Shown here one piece after another: positions 44,750 to 56,800 of a stretch of DNA of 64,000 nt. The notes beneath the pieces were generated by a model that did no database searches, was not told the DNA's origin, and saw nothing but the letters and a program-made list of their open reading frames with translations. The stretch covers positions 2,159,130 to 2,223,129 of the forward strand of contig NW_006766884.1 in assembly GCF_000275845.1 (NCBI RefSeq), read 5' to 3'. The translations under genes and the position numbers were made by a program. The stretch is from Dichomitus squalens LYAD-421 SS1. Lineage: Eukaryota > Basidiomycota > Agaricomycetes > Polyporales > Polyporaceae. The number at the start of each line of letters is the position of its first letter. Positions within the stretch are counted from its first letter, which is position 1.

Positions 44750-44976
44750 TAGGACGCTGTAAACCATCGCCTGCCCTACTGAGGTCCTCACTGTGGCACA
44801 GGCGACGTCCTGAAATAGCTCCTTGGAGCTCGTACCGAGGCCTGCGGCTCATGCAATTCGACCAGTAACACACCCAAGTATCAGATCATCCGAAGACTTC
44901 TTTGCGTATCCTATCGTACCGTACATACAGAATGGGAGGAATGCGGACACGACACACGGCCGACACAATCCAAAGC

Positions 44977-45924
44977 TCAGCCCTGAATTACGAACGTCTC
45001 ATTCTCTCCGCACCTCTTCAGCAATTCCCTGAATTGTCCTGGCTGCTCCTTCCACTTCTCGTCCAGGAAGTCCATGACGCGCCCCATGGACTCTTCTATC
45101 ACGCGTGCCTCGGACGGGTAAATGACCTGGTCACTGTCCTGCAACTTCGCAAAATACCACAGCCCGCTTAGACCTACGCGGTGCAGCGCGAGCGGAGCAA
45201 ATATTGTTGTGCTTGTTAACCTCCGACAATTGGCAGTTGAGGTTGGCCAAGCCGTCGATCATATCTGGCCTGCTACCAGCATTGGTGTCATCATCAACAT
45301 CCCCAGCTGAGGCCGTCTCGGTTGGCCGTATGCATATAGCACCGGCTCCCGTACCCAGCTCCGAAGGAGAGGGAGAGCAGCGGCGATGACCGTGGACGCG
45401 TCGGCAAGTGCCTGCTCGTCCGTCGGAGCTGTCGGAGCGGCGATGATACTGGCTTGAGAGGAATGCTCACGAGAGCCGGTGACGACACCCGCGGCCTTGC
45501 GCTGGTCGACCTGTTGCTGAAGAGAACCAAAATAGTTGATGGCGGCCTGGAAAAACAGTGCCTTCGGTATGCCGAAGGCAGAGTTGCTAGAGTACCGAGA
45601 GCTGTTGCTGTCCGCTTCTTCGGGGGATGTATTAAGTTCGCCGGTCTCCACATCTTCCTCATCGAAGTTGGTACGTACGGGAGCTAAGAAGAGACAGCCA
45701 CCCATTATGGTCCTCTGGGACGGCGGTCCGTTGGACAATGCTATAGGAACAGATCATGAACAGCTCACCTTGCGGATGAATGAACACACTTTTGCAACTG
45801 TGATATCTGTTGTATGGCGCGGGTTGCTCTGGCGGGAGCAGCTACGAACAGTCCTACGGTCGTCATCAGAGTGGTTAATGACCCTCTCGATGAGCTCCCA
45901 GGGGAGGCGAGGAGAAGCGGACAT
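44977..45924 (-). CDS. Unresolved gene with F-box-like N-terminus
   Basis: The best start is 45924, reading MSASPRLPWELIERVINHSDDDRRTVRSCS (positions 45835-45924), which matches the opening of basidiomycete F-box-like proteins (LPWELIERVI). The usual continuation (VCRxW) is not present. Downstream on the same strand lie a coding-like segment about 45350-45700 (GELNTSPEEADSNSS, FGIPKALFFQAAINYFGSL) and a C-terminal segment ending at 44977 (SEARVIEESMGRVMDFLDEK, ENETFVIQG). Several splice combinations are possible and none is convincing throughout. It may be one gene, a fusion of an F-box remnant with another gene, or two genes. I do not assign a function. Confidence 0.35.
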
Positions 45925-46370
45925 GATGGCCCAGCGCAAGGTGTCGCTCCCTAGTCCAAGGCGATAAGTAACAGGATGTGGACATCCCCTTGTGCCATTC
46001 GGGACTATGGGGGAGGCATGGGCATGGCATGGGAACAGGCCCTGGGCATCTACCAGATTCAGAATAACACTCAAAGGCATGTCGCGTCTGGTGAGAAACA
46101 CATGTGCTCCGAAGGTCTCAAGATTCGTTGAGTAGCCTAGGGGAATGGATACGGGACAAGTTGAATGTACATAGTCGCCTCAGGGATGCAGGCAAGCGCC
46201 GGGGTGGCGGGTTCCAAGGAACCGATCCGGGGTAGATTGGGCGTCTGAACTGATTCAGTGCGGGGTAGAGGTTGCCGGGTGCCGGTGCCTCTCGTTCCAG
46301 TCGACCATCATGCGCTCAGACCACATATCATAACGAACACCCTTCTGCTCCTGTCATCTTCATATGCCTG
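45925..46370. other. Divergent intergenic region upstream of hotdog copy C
   Basis: No gene was recognised between the F-box-like start at 45924 and the hotdog start at 46371. Confidence 0.4.
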
Positions 46371-47182
46371 ATGCCATCCGACTCGCTCGTCCATAGGGAA
46401 GGCCAATCCCCGGTCAAGTTCTCCGGCGACCTCACCCCCCAGCAGCAAGCGGGAATCGTCAAGTTCGCGGACGTAATCCTTCGCGGCCCAGGCGACTTCG
46501 CAAAAGCTGTCGGATCTTGTCTCGAGCTCACAGAGGTGTCCATTAGTCCCAGGCCAGAGGATGGAAAGCTGCACGCAGCAGTCGTCTTTGAGATAGATGT
46601 GTTAGAAGGTGTGTCTCTTCAATCACTAGCGGCGACGGCCGTAGTCGTGTTCGCTATTCAACACCTTTCCGGTCTGGTCCAAGACATGCTCAACGCCAAC
46701 AGACACGTGCACGGAGGTTGTTCGATGTTCATGATTGATATGTACGTCTTCCACAGCCTCGTGTTACCATCTAGCAAACGACGCGTCTTACTGATACTCC
46801 CTTTGGTATGTCGGCAGCTGTTCTGCCATCGCCTTGACGGCCCTGAGCATCGCCATGAACAAAAGAACACACCTTGTCTCCCAGGCTATCAACACCATAT
46901 TCCACGCCCCCGCCACAGTGTACATTTGACATTCATCTCTTCTCCCGTTAGCCCGTCTCGACTGACAGCATTCTAGCGGTGCTCGTCTCAAGATTGTGAA
47001 CAAGACCGTTGCGTACGGTACACGAACAGTCTCTGCGCGAACTGAGGTCAGACCGTACCACTTTCAAGTTCAGATGTACTTGTGCTCACGCTGTCTCCGT
47101 ATAGATCTGGGATATCACGAATCGTCGATTAGTCGTCTCTGGAATTCATAATCAGATGCAGCCTTCGCCGCCCAAGCTGTGA
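46371..47182 (+). CDS. Hotdog-fold thioesterase family protein, copy C
   Basis: Five exons (46371-46608, 46684-46741, 46818-46919, 46977-47046, 47105-47182) give 181 residues. The active-site segment is DMLNANRHVHGGCSMFMIDM, with the HGG and Asp of PaaI/ACOT13-type thioesterases. Then come CSAIALTALSIAMNK, HLVSQAINTIFHAPAT and IWDITNRRLVVSGIHNQM. The internal exon lengths (58, 102, 70) and phases equal those of copies A and B, and the last exon (78 bases) equals that of copy B. The acceptor of intron 1 is CCAAG, slightly unusual. The gene looks intact and sits on the plus strand, unlike the other two copies. Substrate unknown. Confidence 0.8.
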
Positions 47183-47521
47183 GGGGCGCTTCCTGATACA
47201 CAAACACCTATCCATCTTGATCTAGCATGTTATAAGTCACTGCGCAATATCAACTACTTCGTGCTTCGCCGCGCGAGCCCTAGAACCAAGGCCCCCGTCC
47301 GCGTCGAGGTGCTCTCCATTTCTCCCTTCACCTTCCTCATTTCCTACGCTTCCGTGGTCACTTTCACAAATACTTCTGTCCTCCAAATGACACGTTACAT
47401 ATCTCTACAAGATCTTTTCACTCTCGACCATCGTTACCTGTGAGTTGTAGCTGATCTGAAATAGCCTCCATTATCGTAATGCCATAATGGTGGCAGACTA
47501 CAGTGGCGTCGGCAAGTAAGC
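47183..47521. other. Intergenic upstream of the DUF6533 gene
   Basis: A short open frame at 47261-47443 has no domain. An upstream untranslated exon of the DUF6533 gene could lie here, ending at GTAAGC near 47516. Confidence 0.4.
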
Positions 47522-49071
47522 ATGCGAGTTGATAACATCAACTCTTCATATATTGATCCTACATCAGCTCTTATCTTATACGAGTATCTACTCACCTTCA
47601 ACATGGAAGTCCGTCTAGTCTGGCGAAGGAAGTTCACAGCCGCAACCGTTCTCTTCCTTCTCAACCGGTATATCTTCATCGTTAGATACTTCATGACAGT
47701 GGCCGTCGCACACTCGCGCACCCGATCAGTAAGTGAGCTGCGTCACCGACGTAATGTTTACTCAACATCGCTGTTCTTTCGTAGAGGTGAGTCATACGCT
47801 AAACGTCCCGTGTCTTGCCATGATGATGTCTTCGGCTGTAGCTGTCAGTCCATTTGGAGGATAATAAATGTTCTGGTGGTGCTCGGTTATGTCATCTGGG
47901 CAGGTCAGCTCTTATACTTCCACTGATGCTGTGATGCTTCCGACAACTAATTTTGTGCAGTTTTCTCAACATTGCGAGTATATGTCTTCTCAAGATCAAG
48001 AATATGGTTGCCCGCTATCGTCCTATTCACATCTCTTGTACCGGTGGCCCTCGAGACAGTATGTGCTGATCTTCTACAACGTGCTCTCTTAAGAAGTCAA
48101 TGATCGTGTTTCCTGTAGTACTTATTCACCGGAACCCCGCCGATATTCCAACCAGGGTTGTCTCCATGTACTGAATCCGACTACCTCTCTCCGTTGTTGA
48201 ATACAGTGTGAGCGCTCAGGCTATATGTGTTGCCTGGCAGGTCACGAGATGCTAACGACACCTTGTAGTTGTGCGTACTATGTATGTGCATCGCCCGTGC
48301 CCTGTACTCATGCAGGGACGCCTTGCAGTAGCCTGGGTCAATCGCGTTGTCATGATGTCTGGTGACGTACTCGTTATTGTCATCATATGGACCAAGACTA
48401 GTAGTGCGCGGAAGGCGGCCCAAGAAGCTGCCTTCAAGCGGTCGTTTGCGGCGTTACTACTTCGCAGTGGTACGTTGGACATGATCCATGCCGTTGCGAC
48501 ACATAGACCGCTAACTGAACATCAGGGGTCCTGCACTTCGTGTTCGTTCTTCCTTTCTTGATGTGCAGCGCATACTAAGTTTGTTTTGCTATGCAGTATC
48601 CTCTCCCTCCTCAACGTTGCTCACTTGGCTTGCTGGCTTACAAATGTCTTCCCCAGTTTCATGGGCACGATTGGAGAAGCGTATGTGTTTCTTCCTCGCC
48701 CATGAGAGTTCGCCGCTTATTGAACACCGTACAGATTAACGTCTATTGTTGTCTCTCGCTACATCCTCAACCTTCGAGAGTTCAATCGATCCGGCGTCAC
48801 CAGCAACATGACCTGTTGCAGCCGGATGTCGGTCTCCATTCAGTTCGTACTCTCACATGACACCGATTCCAACTCACGTCCTTCATACGAGAACAACTTG
48901 TCTCAACGCTTTATGAACTTCGTCGAGCCCCTAAGCGCGCCAGTCGAGGGGTTCCTTGCGGAAGGTCTGCTCAAGGGAGACGAAGAAGACAATGTCCAAT
49001 ACATCCTGGACGTGGCGGAAGTCTGGAACGATGCCCTAGAGAAGTCTGAAGATGAACTGCTCGAAGTTTAG
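47522..49071 (+). CDS. DUF6533-type multi-pass membrane protein
   Basis: The exon model is 47522-47728, 47785-47786, 47842-47903, 47961-48058, 48119-48205, 48316-48469, 48526-48562, 48597-48680 and 48735-49071, for 355 residues. The N-terminal part ALILYEYLLTFNMEVRLVW followed by TAATVLFLLNRY is the DUF6533 signature of basidiomycetes. Further helices follow: INVLVVLGYVIW, STLRVYVFSRSRIWLPAIV, GDVLVIVIIW and LLNVAHLACWL, consistent with a seven-helix membrane protein. LTSIVVSRYILNLREF precedes a cytosolic acidic tail ending EDELLEV. Function is unknown for the family. The second exon is only two bases (AG) and is needed to restore frame between two ordinary introns. The segment 48206-48315 could also hold a small exon. 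One intron (48563-48596) is only 34 bases. Confidence 0.75.
47785..47786 (+). other. Predicted 2-base exon of the DUF6533 gene
   Basis: The bases AG lie between a 56-base intron (GTAAGT to TTCGTAG, 47729-47784) and a 55-base intron (GTGAGT to GGCTGTAG, 47787-47841). Joined they create AGC (Ser) and keep the frame into CQSIWRIINVLVV. No single intron using these sites keeps the frame. Confidence 0.45.
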
Positions 49072-51506
49072 GTACGATCTCTTAGGAGCTTTGAGCGTAT
49101 CGCGCTTGTGCTGATCTGGCCTCCGTTATGGTACCCAGATACCCATCCACTCTCAGTGTGTCTGTGATGGTGCACAAGTTCCCTTTGCAGACTCCTCATG
49201 TAACACTTCAACGTCAAGCAACGTAGATCGCGGCACCCTCCAGAGCTGAACATCCTCGTCGTCTTCTCAGGCTCACACGCCAGTCTCTAACAAGCTTTTC
49301 AAGCTGCTTCCGTACCAATCATGTGTCATCAACATGGCCAACTTCATTATACGCACTGCCCTTCGCTTCCTGATGCGCATAATTATGACCCCCTCGCAGT
49401 CAGTACCAAGGGACTGCGCCTTCTCAGGCGACATCCTCCTACAATTCACTTTTCATGCTCGGTTGCATCTCAATTTGATGTCAGTCATTGACTATATCGC
49501 AACTATGATATCTCGACCATTCCCGACTAACTTGTGTCCATCAAAGTCATGATCTCGGTATGTGTCTTCCACTATTGTAACGGCGACTGTCACGACGCCT
49601 TCAGGCTCAGGAGCGAACCAGGCGGCGTGCGGTGACAACGGGTCCGTCCAGTCTCCATGAAACATGCAGTTCGTGTCCACGAACAACAGTGGCCTTGTCA
49701 GCGCTCAAGCTCCTTGTCGCTTTTTCTATTCAGAGCGGGATTCGCTGCCATCATGCGCCTCTGGGTCACACATGCCAACAGGGTCCTCGGTGACCAACTG
49801 CAAACTCATGATACACGTCGTCGGATGTGGCCGGCTGCCTTACTATGTGCCATGCAAGCCGGCGGGGCAAGGGTCGGGACAAACCTCGAAATATACAAGT
49901 TAGCCTTGCAGCGTAGTAGGGCTCCTGTATGTCTCCTGCAACGCCAGGAACGCCTCCTGCGAATTCAACGGCCCGTTAGTCATGTGCAGAATCGTCTCGA
50001 CTGGCCTTGAATTTCGTGGTCGGAGCACGAGTCCGTCGCCACCTCCGACATGGTGTAACGCATGCGCGGATGCACGCTGTTAGTGCCGGGTCGCTAGGAC
50101 TCAGACAGATGGCTGTGGCTGTGGCTGAGTGCCTATCGATGACGGACGAGAAGATCTCCTCTAGAATCGTGTCGTCAATAACAAGAATGGTTTAGAGCGC
50201 CGTTTGGCATGTACAGGAGCTCACATTAGACATATGGCCTAAAGCCACAAAGCCTACTCAGGCTCGTGTACGTAGGTGAGCCCCGATGATCCGGATGACA
50301 GAATTAGAATTCGCCCAATTCCGATGGGAATCTGGGTGCAGACGGATTCCTATTCATTTCGCTGCACGCGGTGTGCTTCGCATTCGTCATGACTAGGCGA
50401 CCTATAGGAGACAGCCATCATCGTGTCCTACCCACACTTGACGTCCGAGAAGTACAACTGATGACTCAATCAGTCCAGGTTCCGCTTGTGGTGCGTGCAA
50501 TAGGCATTGCTGAACGGAACATGCCCAACGTACCTCAGACTGCTGATGTTTAGGAGGTTCCAAGCTATTGAACGGAACAACCAAGCGCAAGTGCGAAAGA
50601 CCGCCAGCTCTAAGTTCACCTCCGAGGACCACGTGAGACTATGACGGCAGCATGGAAAGAAGACGGAGCGATATGGCGATATGTCCACGAGGTGCGAAGC
50701 AAACTAGCATACGAGAGCTTGTGTGCCTTGCGGAAGGCGAGACCATATGCGAAGCGGTTATTTTCGCCATGACCAAGTCAGCTCCTAAACTGACTGAGAT
50801 ATAGAATCATAGCGAGCAGCGGAATTCGACCCTACCATGGTGATGACTCTGCAGAACTATGACTCCACTTGGCCGAGAAGACATCAAAAAGACGATAGAT
50901 CGGATTACCGACAACAAGGAGTAGCCCGATTAAGTCGAGACTCGTCTGAATGGAGACGCCAAGAGCGACCTAGAGCTGCTCACGCTCCCCGCTAGACAAC
51001 ACGAACAATTCTGAAACGTACATGACTCTTGTCTTACGACGGAGCGCCGACGACGGCGATCCCTCAGCTCGCGGGAACATGGCCGGTATATGCCCACATA
51101 CGCAAAGACAGCAAGGATCAATATGGATTCTCGCCTTCGCTATCTGTTGACAGCAATTGTCTCTGTATCAGCGCCATCACTGGGGTGTCAGAGTGACACT
51201 CGAATAGTTTCGAGCACGTTTGCGGCCATACCGACAGCCGTTGGGTGCAGGACGTACTGGACTCATCGTAATCCAGTGACTTAGGCGGCTCAACGTGAGC
51301 ACACGTTCTCGGCATTCGTGAAGCTTCTGTTGCGCGGCCATCAATTACGCAGTAGATATATGACAAGAGCGAGTGCAGATTATGAACTGTAGAAGATGAT
51401 CGCTATATTGGCTCAGTTCTCCGTTTCGACATGTCAACCTTCAGGTCAATAGAAGATTCGACTTACAGATAGGAGACGGCTGACAAACCGCAATAGATTT
51501 ACCCGC
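49072..51506. other. Region without a resolvable gene
   Basis: Minus-strand stretches at about 49560-49690 (WTDPLSPHAAWFAPEPEG) and about 49920-50040 (MTNGPLNSQEAFLALQETY) look coding-like but could not be linked or recognised. The rest shows short open frames only. No tRNA or transposon signature was seen. Confidence 0.35.
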
Positions 51507-52407
51507 TCATAGCTTAGGTTGAGACGGAGCCATCTTGTTATGAACACCCATCATACACAGTCGTCTATTCGTGATATCCCATATCTAACAGGTCATAGAT
51601 TCGGCAGATGTGGTCAGCTCAGCCTTTCATGAGGCGAAAAATAGTTAAGCGAGTGCGCTCTCACCTCCGTGACCGCGGACACCGTTCGTGCGCCAAAGGA
51701 CACGGTCGTATTGACGACCTCAATCTTCGCTCCGCTGTTGGACAGGGGGTAGGATCAGGGACAAGAGGGAAGGCGTGCTCGGAGATATGATGAGGCACTA
51801 TTTGGTAACGGGGTACTTACCATGGCGCAGGTGCATGGAAAGTGGTGTTTAACGCTTGTGAGACGAAATTTGAAGGCTTGTCCATAGCCATGCCAAGGAC
51901 TGTCAAGGCAATGGAGGAGCAACTGCAGTTCGGCGTCAGACACGGGTGAGGTCCGAGAGACGCGGATAGAATGGGGACAAGTCCGTAGATTGACGACAAG
52001 AACAAAACGCACACGTCAATGAAGTAAACCGCACACCCTCCGTGCAATGTCCTATTCAGATTGATCATGTCTGGGCCACGTTCACCCACAAACACACAGG
52101 ATGTGAAGATTTGCAGCGGGGGCAGTGCGACATGGCTCCGTTAATACCGGAAGAACTTCGCTAGACAAACGCCTAGAGAGAGGCAGTACGCACTTTCGTC
52201 GACAGTGGTCTCGTATGTCACCTTGCATTGCGTCTTCCCATCCTGATCGCGCTTGAAGATTGCGACCTCCTTCAGCTTCAGCTGTGAGCTTGCTGAATGC
52301 GCGAATCCTTCGGCATACGTGAGGATATCCGAAAACCGGATGATCCGTTCCTTCAGGTCCCCGGTGAAGTCGCCCTTCCAGACAGCTTCGCTCGCGTTCG
52401 ATGACAT
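51507..52407 (-). CDS. Hotdog-fold thioesterase family protein, copy B
   Basis: Five exons on the minus strand (52194-52407, 52013-52070, 51821-51922, 51665-51734, 51507-51584) give 173 residues. The active-site stretch is MINLNRTLHGGCAVYFIDV, followed by CSSIALTVLGMAMDKPSNF, FVSQALNTTFHAPAP, FGARTVSAVTE and IWDITNRRLCMMGVHNKMAP. All four introns fall at the positions used in copies A and C, and exons 2-4 have the same lengths. The HGG and following Asp are retained, so the gene is probably active. The start at 52407 is chosen because it gives an N-terminus similar in length to the other copies; an upstream in-frame ATG at 52530 is possible. Substrate unknown. Confidence 0.8.
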
Positions 52408-52700
52408 GAAAGAGCTCTGGATCCGGTTCGGAGAAATCGAAGGTGTATGGGACCGATGGAGGGCCGTCAAGATGGCATGTTGCAGATGGTTGTGCGAGCT
52501 ACAAATGTTTGAGATGACGGTCGTCGGCATTGCAAGGTTGCCGGGCCGGCGGCTGTCCGCGTCGCTGAATCATCTGGAGCGCTTTCGTTCTCGCGTTGGC
52601 CATGCTCAGGTTTTCCTCGGGAAGTATGTAGATACAACCAAATTGTATCTGAAGGATCCCTCCAAACTTCTATGTATCATACATCCCGAGAACATGGCTT

Positions 52701-53867
52701 CTAGACGGAAACGGGGACAAGGAAGTTGTTGCGAATGCGCTCGAAATCCTGCGGCGTCAACGATGTGACTTGCCGAATGTACCCGTCGACCCCCTTAAAC
52801 TCCTTCTGAATCACATTCAGGGCATCTCACATCGACTCGGGCCTGTCGGTCATGCCAGATCAGTCCATGCATGCCGCGTGATAGAGCACGCAGAGAATAC
52901 AAAGCTGACGCACTTCGCCGTCCCCAGACTGATCACGCCCTTCCAATTCTTACGGAATACGTCCTCCTTCTGGAAGCGTAGGGCGAGGAGTGGGAAGGCC
53001 GGCTGGAGCCCGATCCTGGTGAGCACATAGTCATGTACTATGTCCTCGTCGCTAACACCGAGGAGCTGCATAATCTGTTCAAGAGAGGTTAGATGAAAGT
53101 GCGGGGAAGGTGCACCTGCAATATGACTGCAGCGAAGATGCCGGATCGATCTTTGCCCGCTATATGAAAGGATAGTAAGTTCCGACGTGAGAAGGGGGAA
53201 GACGTGGAGTTGAATGCTTACCGGTGCAATGAATGAGGCATGGCTGATCAGGATAATCACGAATGTGGATGAGAACTTTTTAGAGGACAGGTCTCGCACG
53301 CTTTAGCATGCGGGTATACATTCTCGAGAATGCCCGTGGAGACCGGAGACAATAGGTACAGCGTTGGTACGGATGGAAGCTGTTGTAGTACACTCACGAC
53401 CGCTTCGTCCTCGGAGAACTCTTTCAACCTGCGCACCGCACTCATTAGGATAAGTAATCGATAGAGGTGGAAACGGAATACACGCACTGGTCGGCAATTT
53501 CCACTGGGTCCAACGCCTCCTCCGAGATCAAAGACCTCACGATTTCTACTCCTTCGATCTGCGGCATGACGGTGTTGTATTTCCTGATCTCCACGTCGGC
53601 CCTAAGATCGAACACTTTCTTGATACCGTAGGACTTAAACTGTTCGATACCTTTGGGCGTGATACCCGATGGCTCTCCAGAACGGAAGAGGAACAATGGC
53701 TTGACGCGTGCGTCGCCCAGGGAGGTCGCGTACCCGGCGCCGAAGTCGCGGATGTTGAAGATACCTTCCACGATCACGAATGGAGGAGCCGAAAGCGTAG
53801 ATTGAAGAAGTTCAGAATCTACAGTAGGAAATAGCAAAAGCTCGGTGTCCGCGGTGTTTGAGGACAT
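52701..53867 (-). pseudogene. Tyrosine-phosphatase family gene (PF13350-like), decayed
   Basis: The minus-strand sequence opens MSSNTADTELLLFPTV at 53867, then VEGIFNIRDFGAGYATS, the N-terminal RD motif of this family, and VFDLRADVEI. After LKEFSEDEAV comes FSRMYTRMLKRARPVL, an in-frame TAA (53280-53282), then KVLIHIRDYPDQPCLIHC. An intron splits the active-site loop, which reads HCTAGKDRSG (the CX5R motif) once joined. Later segments are LLGVSDEDIVHDYVLTR and PESM, an in-frame TGA (52827-52829), then DALNVIQKEFKGVDGYIRQ. Both stops interrupt stretches that match the family on either side (HIRDxP..P.LFHCTAGKDR; RPETM..L), so the gene is probably inactive although the catalytic Cys and Arg remain. 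One exon junction near 53340-53410 could not be resolved. Family members remove phosphate from Tyr or act on phosphoinositides. Confidence 0.6.
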
Positions 53868-56800
53868 GGTGAAAGACGAAAGGCAATGTATGAGGTCAAA
53901 TAGATATGCTTGTTCGACGGGAGGGGAGCTGGGCGCGACGGGCGATCGTCCTAGAACGGTACTAAACACGCTTCAGGTCGAAAAATAGTATATTGTAACT
54001 GACATGTCAGCGTCGAGAAACTGCTTACAACAGGCGAAGAAGATGTGCATGTTGATGAGAGTCATCGGACGAGTCGCACGACAGCCGCCAAATCTCCGTT
54101 CAATGACACACCGCCATTCCGGGCAAATAGTTGAGTGCCGATTCCAGTTAGACTGCAAGATGCAGACTGCGACTACAGATGCGCAGTGCAAAGAAACCTG
54201 AGCCGAAGATATAGTAGGCCGGGAGACTCGTACTACAAGGAGGGCTGGCAGCGAGGTCACGGTCCGCCGGCGCTCACTTACCTGACGAATTGTGCGGGCG
54301 CCCGTTTGACCCTGTACGTCTTCACGAGACGTCCGTCTATGCAGTCCTGACTCGAGAGCAACCTCTTGACGATAACGCTATCAAGACCTGGCAGCATATA
54401 TGGTGAGCATATACCTGGTCCGGGGTAGCAGCACCGACACACATCTAGCGTCGTCTCCAGCTCCTGCCATTGCCGATAGCGAAGCTGCTTTGCTGCCATC
54501 TAAATGCATTGCATGTATCTCACCAGCAACTTTCCGCACCGATTCCTCTTCTCGCGAAGGGAATTCCGACTCATAGCCAACATCTGTTGGCGTATAGTAA
54601 AGTACAATTTTGGCATTCCTTAGTCATCTTGCTCGCCTATCATAGGTGTAATGGGAGAGTGGGCTCAAGCCTGGCGGCCTGATTTTCTATGATATGTCGA
54701 ACATAGAACAATGGGTAGTGTGTCTCGTGCCTACTTGCCGTGTCTATCATCAATTTATCGCTGCTTGACGCAGTGAAGCGTTGTCCGTCCCTACACGACC
54801 TGACTGTCCTTCAGGTATGTATGTACCGCTACAACTCTGCCCTGCTAGTCTTTTGGTTTTCTGGCTTCAGTATAGCGAGTGAGCGGAACGAGCGCCACAA
54901 GGCCCGCTTCCTTATCGCCCCCGCCACAGGCCCGCCCGCCTCCCGACGGATACCCGCACCTTTATCTAGCCATGTTCACTAGTAGCCCAGTATCAAGGCT
55001 CACTATTTCTGCTGTGGACGGCACGCGTGTGCATTCGGACTAAATGTGAATATATTCGTCTTCCCTTTCTCCCGAATTTCTAGCTAACCGTGTTCGCAGC
55101 GCTGATTGAAAGACACCCTTTCCAGTCCGAAAAGAGCGGGATGAGTCGATCATTATCTTATCAACGAGCGTGCCAGGCCCGTATCGATCTCGATCAGAAA
55201 CAACAAGACTCCGAGCGAAGCCACCGCTGTTCATGTAGGTGCAGCTCATTCCACGGAATGCAGGACACCCTTGCATGGAGCGAAAGAGATGTACTGTATC
55301 TCCCGCTATATTCGCACAGATATCTTCGCCGAATACTACCAGCCCATCTGACAGAGCTTCGTCGGGAACAAGGGAAGCGCAACATGGAAGCAGTCCGAGA
55401 TATGGACAAGGATGCAATGGCTATCATAGTATATCCTCAGTGATTGGGTATGTTCTGTGGACGAACGGACAAATCGGAGAACCGGAGAGCAGTCTCACCG
55501 GTCTTCTCGTGATTCTGTAGTACAGCGACAGAAGGTCAGCAATTGAGGCGATCTGCCCGCCGCGGTCGCCTAGATTGTGTAGATCCCAGCGCAACCGAGT
55601 CAGAGAATGACAGATCCCAGCACGGATCTAGCATGCATCTAAGTATGTTGATTTGGGGACTATTCCCGTTTAGGGTATGTAGAGGTGTTGGAGACTCGAG
55701 AGCGGTGGCTCGCGCCGAGGATGCCCCGGATATTTCTAAGTAGGTATGGTCATGTCCACCGGCGCCTACTAGCATGGCGCAACGCCTTGATCCTCGTTCA
55801 TGTCGAAAACACTCGGCATAGCAGCGCCAGTACCGCGTACAGCGGCTGCGAAGTCCTCGTCTCCGTCGGCGGTAAGAGGGTGTTACGCGATGTAGTGAGA
55901 CATCAGCGACGATCGTACAATGGCTCACAGTCTTTCAGCGGCACCAGTACATAGTAGCAATTTGTCGCGCCCGCAGATCAGTGCCGTGCTATGTAGACAA
56001 CTTGCGCTACTCCATGATATTTTAGGAAACCGAATGAAGTCTGGATTGAAGATGCCGAGCCCTCCTTTATGGCGCAACTTTGACTGCGGGAGAATAGGAC
56101 ACACAAGCAGTGCGCTGGGATCTGTGAACACTTGCCAAAGGTGCAACGGAGATGAACTCAGATGACATCGTGCCTTGCGGGCGCAATCACCGGACTCCAG
56201 AGCGCGGAAATGTGAAATCAGGCTTCTGCGAGAGCGTAACCCAACGGCATTGATGCGAAAGTCGGACAATCTGGGCAAGCTTGGGAAGTAGCGACCGCGA
56301 ACGTCACGAAGTGACGATGGGCAGGCAAAGGCGAAACACAGAGAAGGACGGATTGTGGAACGCACCGACATGGCAAACGTAAGATCATCATGCCCCGTTC
56401 CCTGCCATGAGCTTGAGAGCCTGACGACGAGACACCGACGCTGTCCGCATTAAGCGCTGGGACCGGTGCTGTGCCACCGTCCGCCTACAGGACGTTGCCA
56501 GCTCCGCAACTACCATCTCTCGGTTGTTACCACTTGGGGACCGGGAACATCGAGGGCCTTGGTTGAGCCAGACCCGAGATGTCCTCTACTTCGGACGGAT
56601 CGAGAATTGTACAGTTACTCGGTGACGACGGCTACGTCTCTGCCGGAGGCTAGCTGAGACCTGCAGATGGAGGGCGATCGTAGCCTGCCCTGTCAGTTGC
56701 ATTCTAGTTGTGTGTCGGGGACCGTTGAATATGCACTTCAGATGGCAGGAGCAGTTACTCCGAGACATGTGAGTCGCATAGCGATCCGTAGATCACATAA

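Noticed and set aside
47261..47443. 60-residue open frame as first exon of the DUF6533 gene
   Set aside because: No donor in the right phase links it to 47522, and the N-terminus from 47522 already has the expected distance to the first transmembrane helix.
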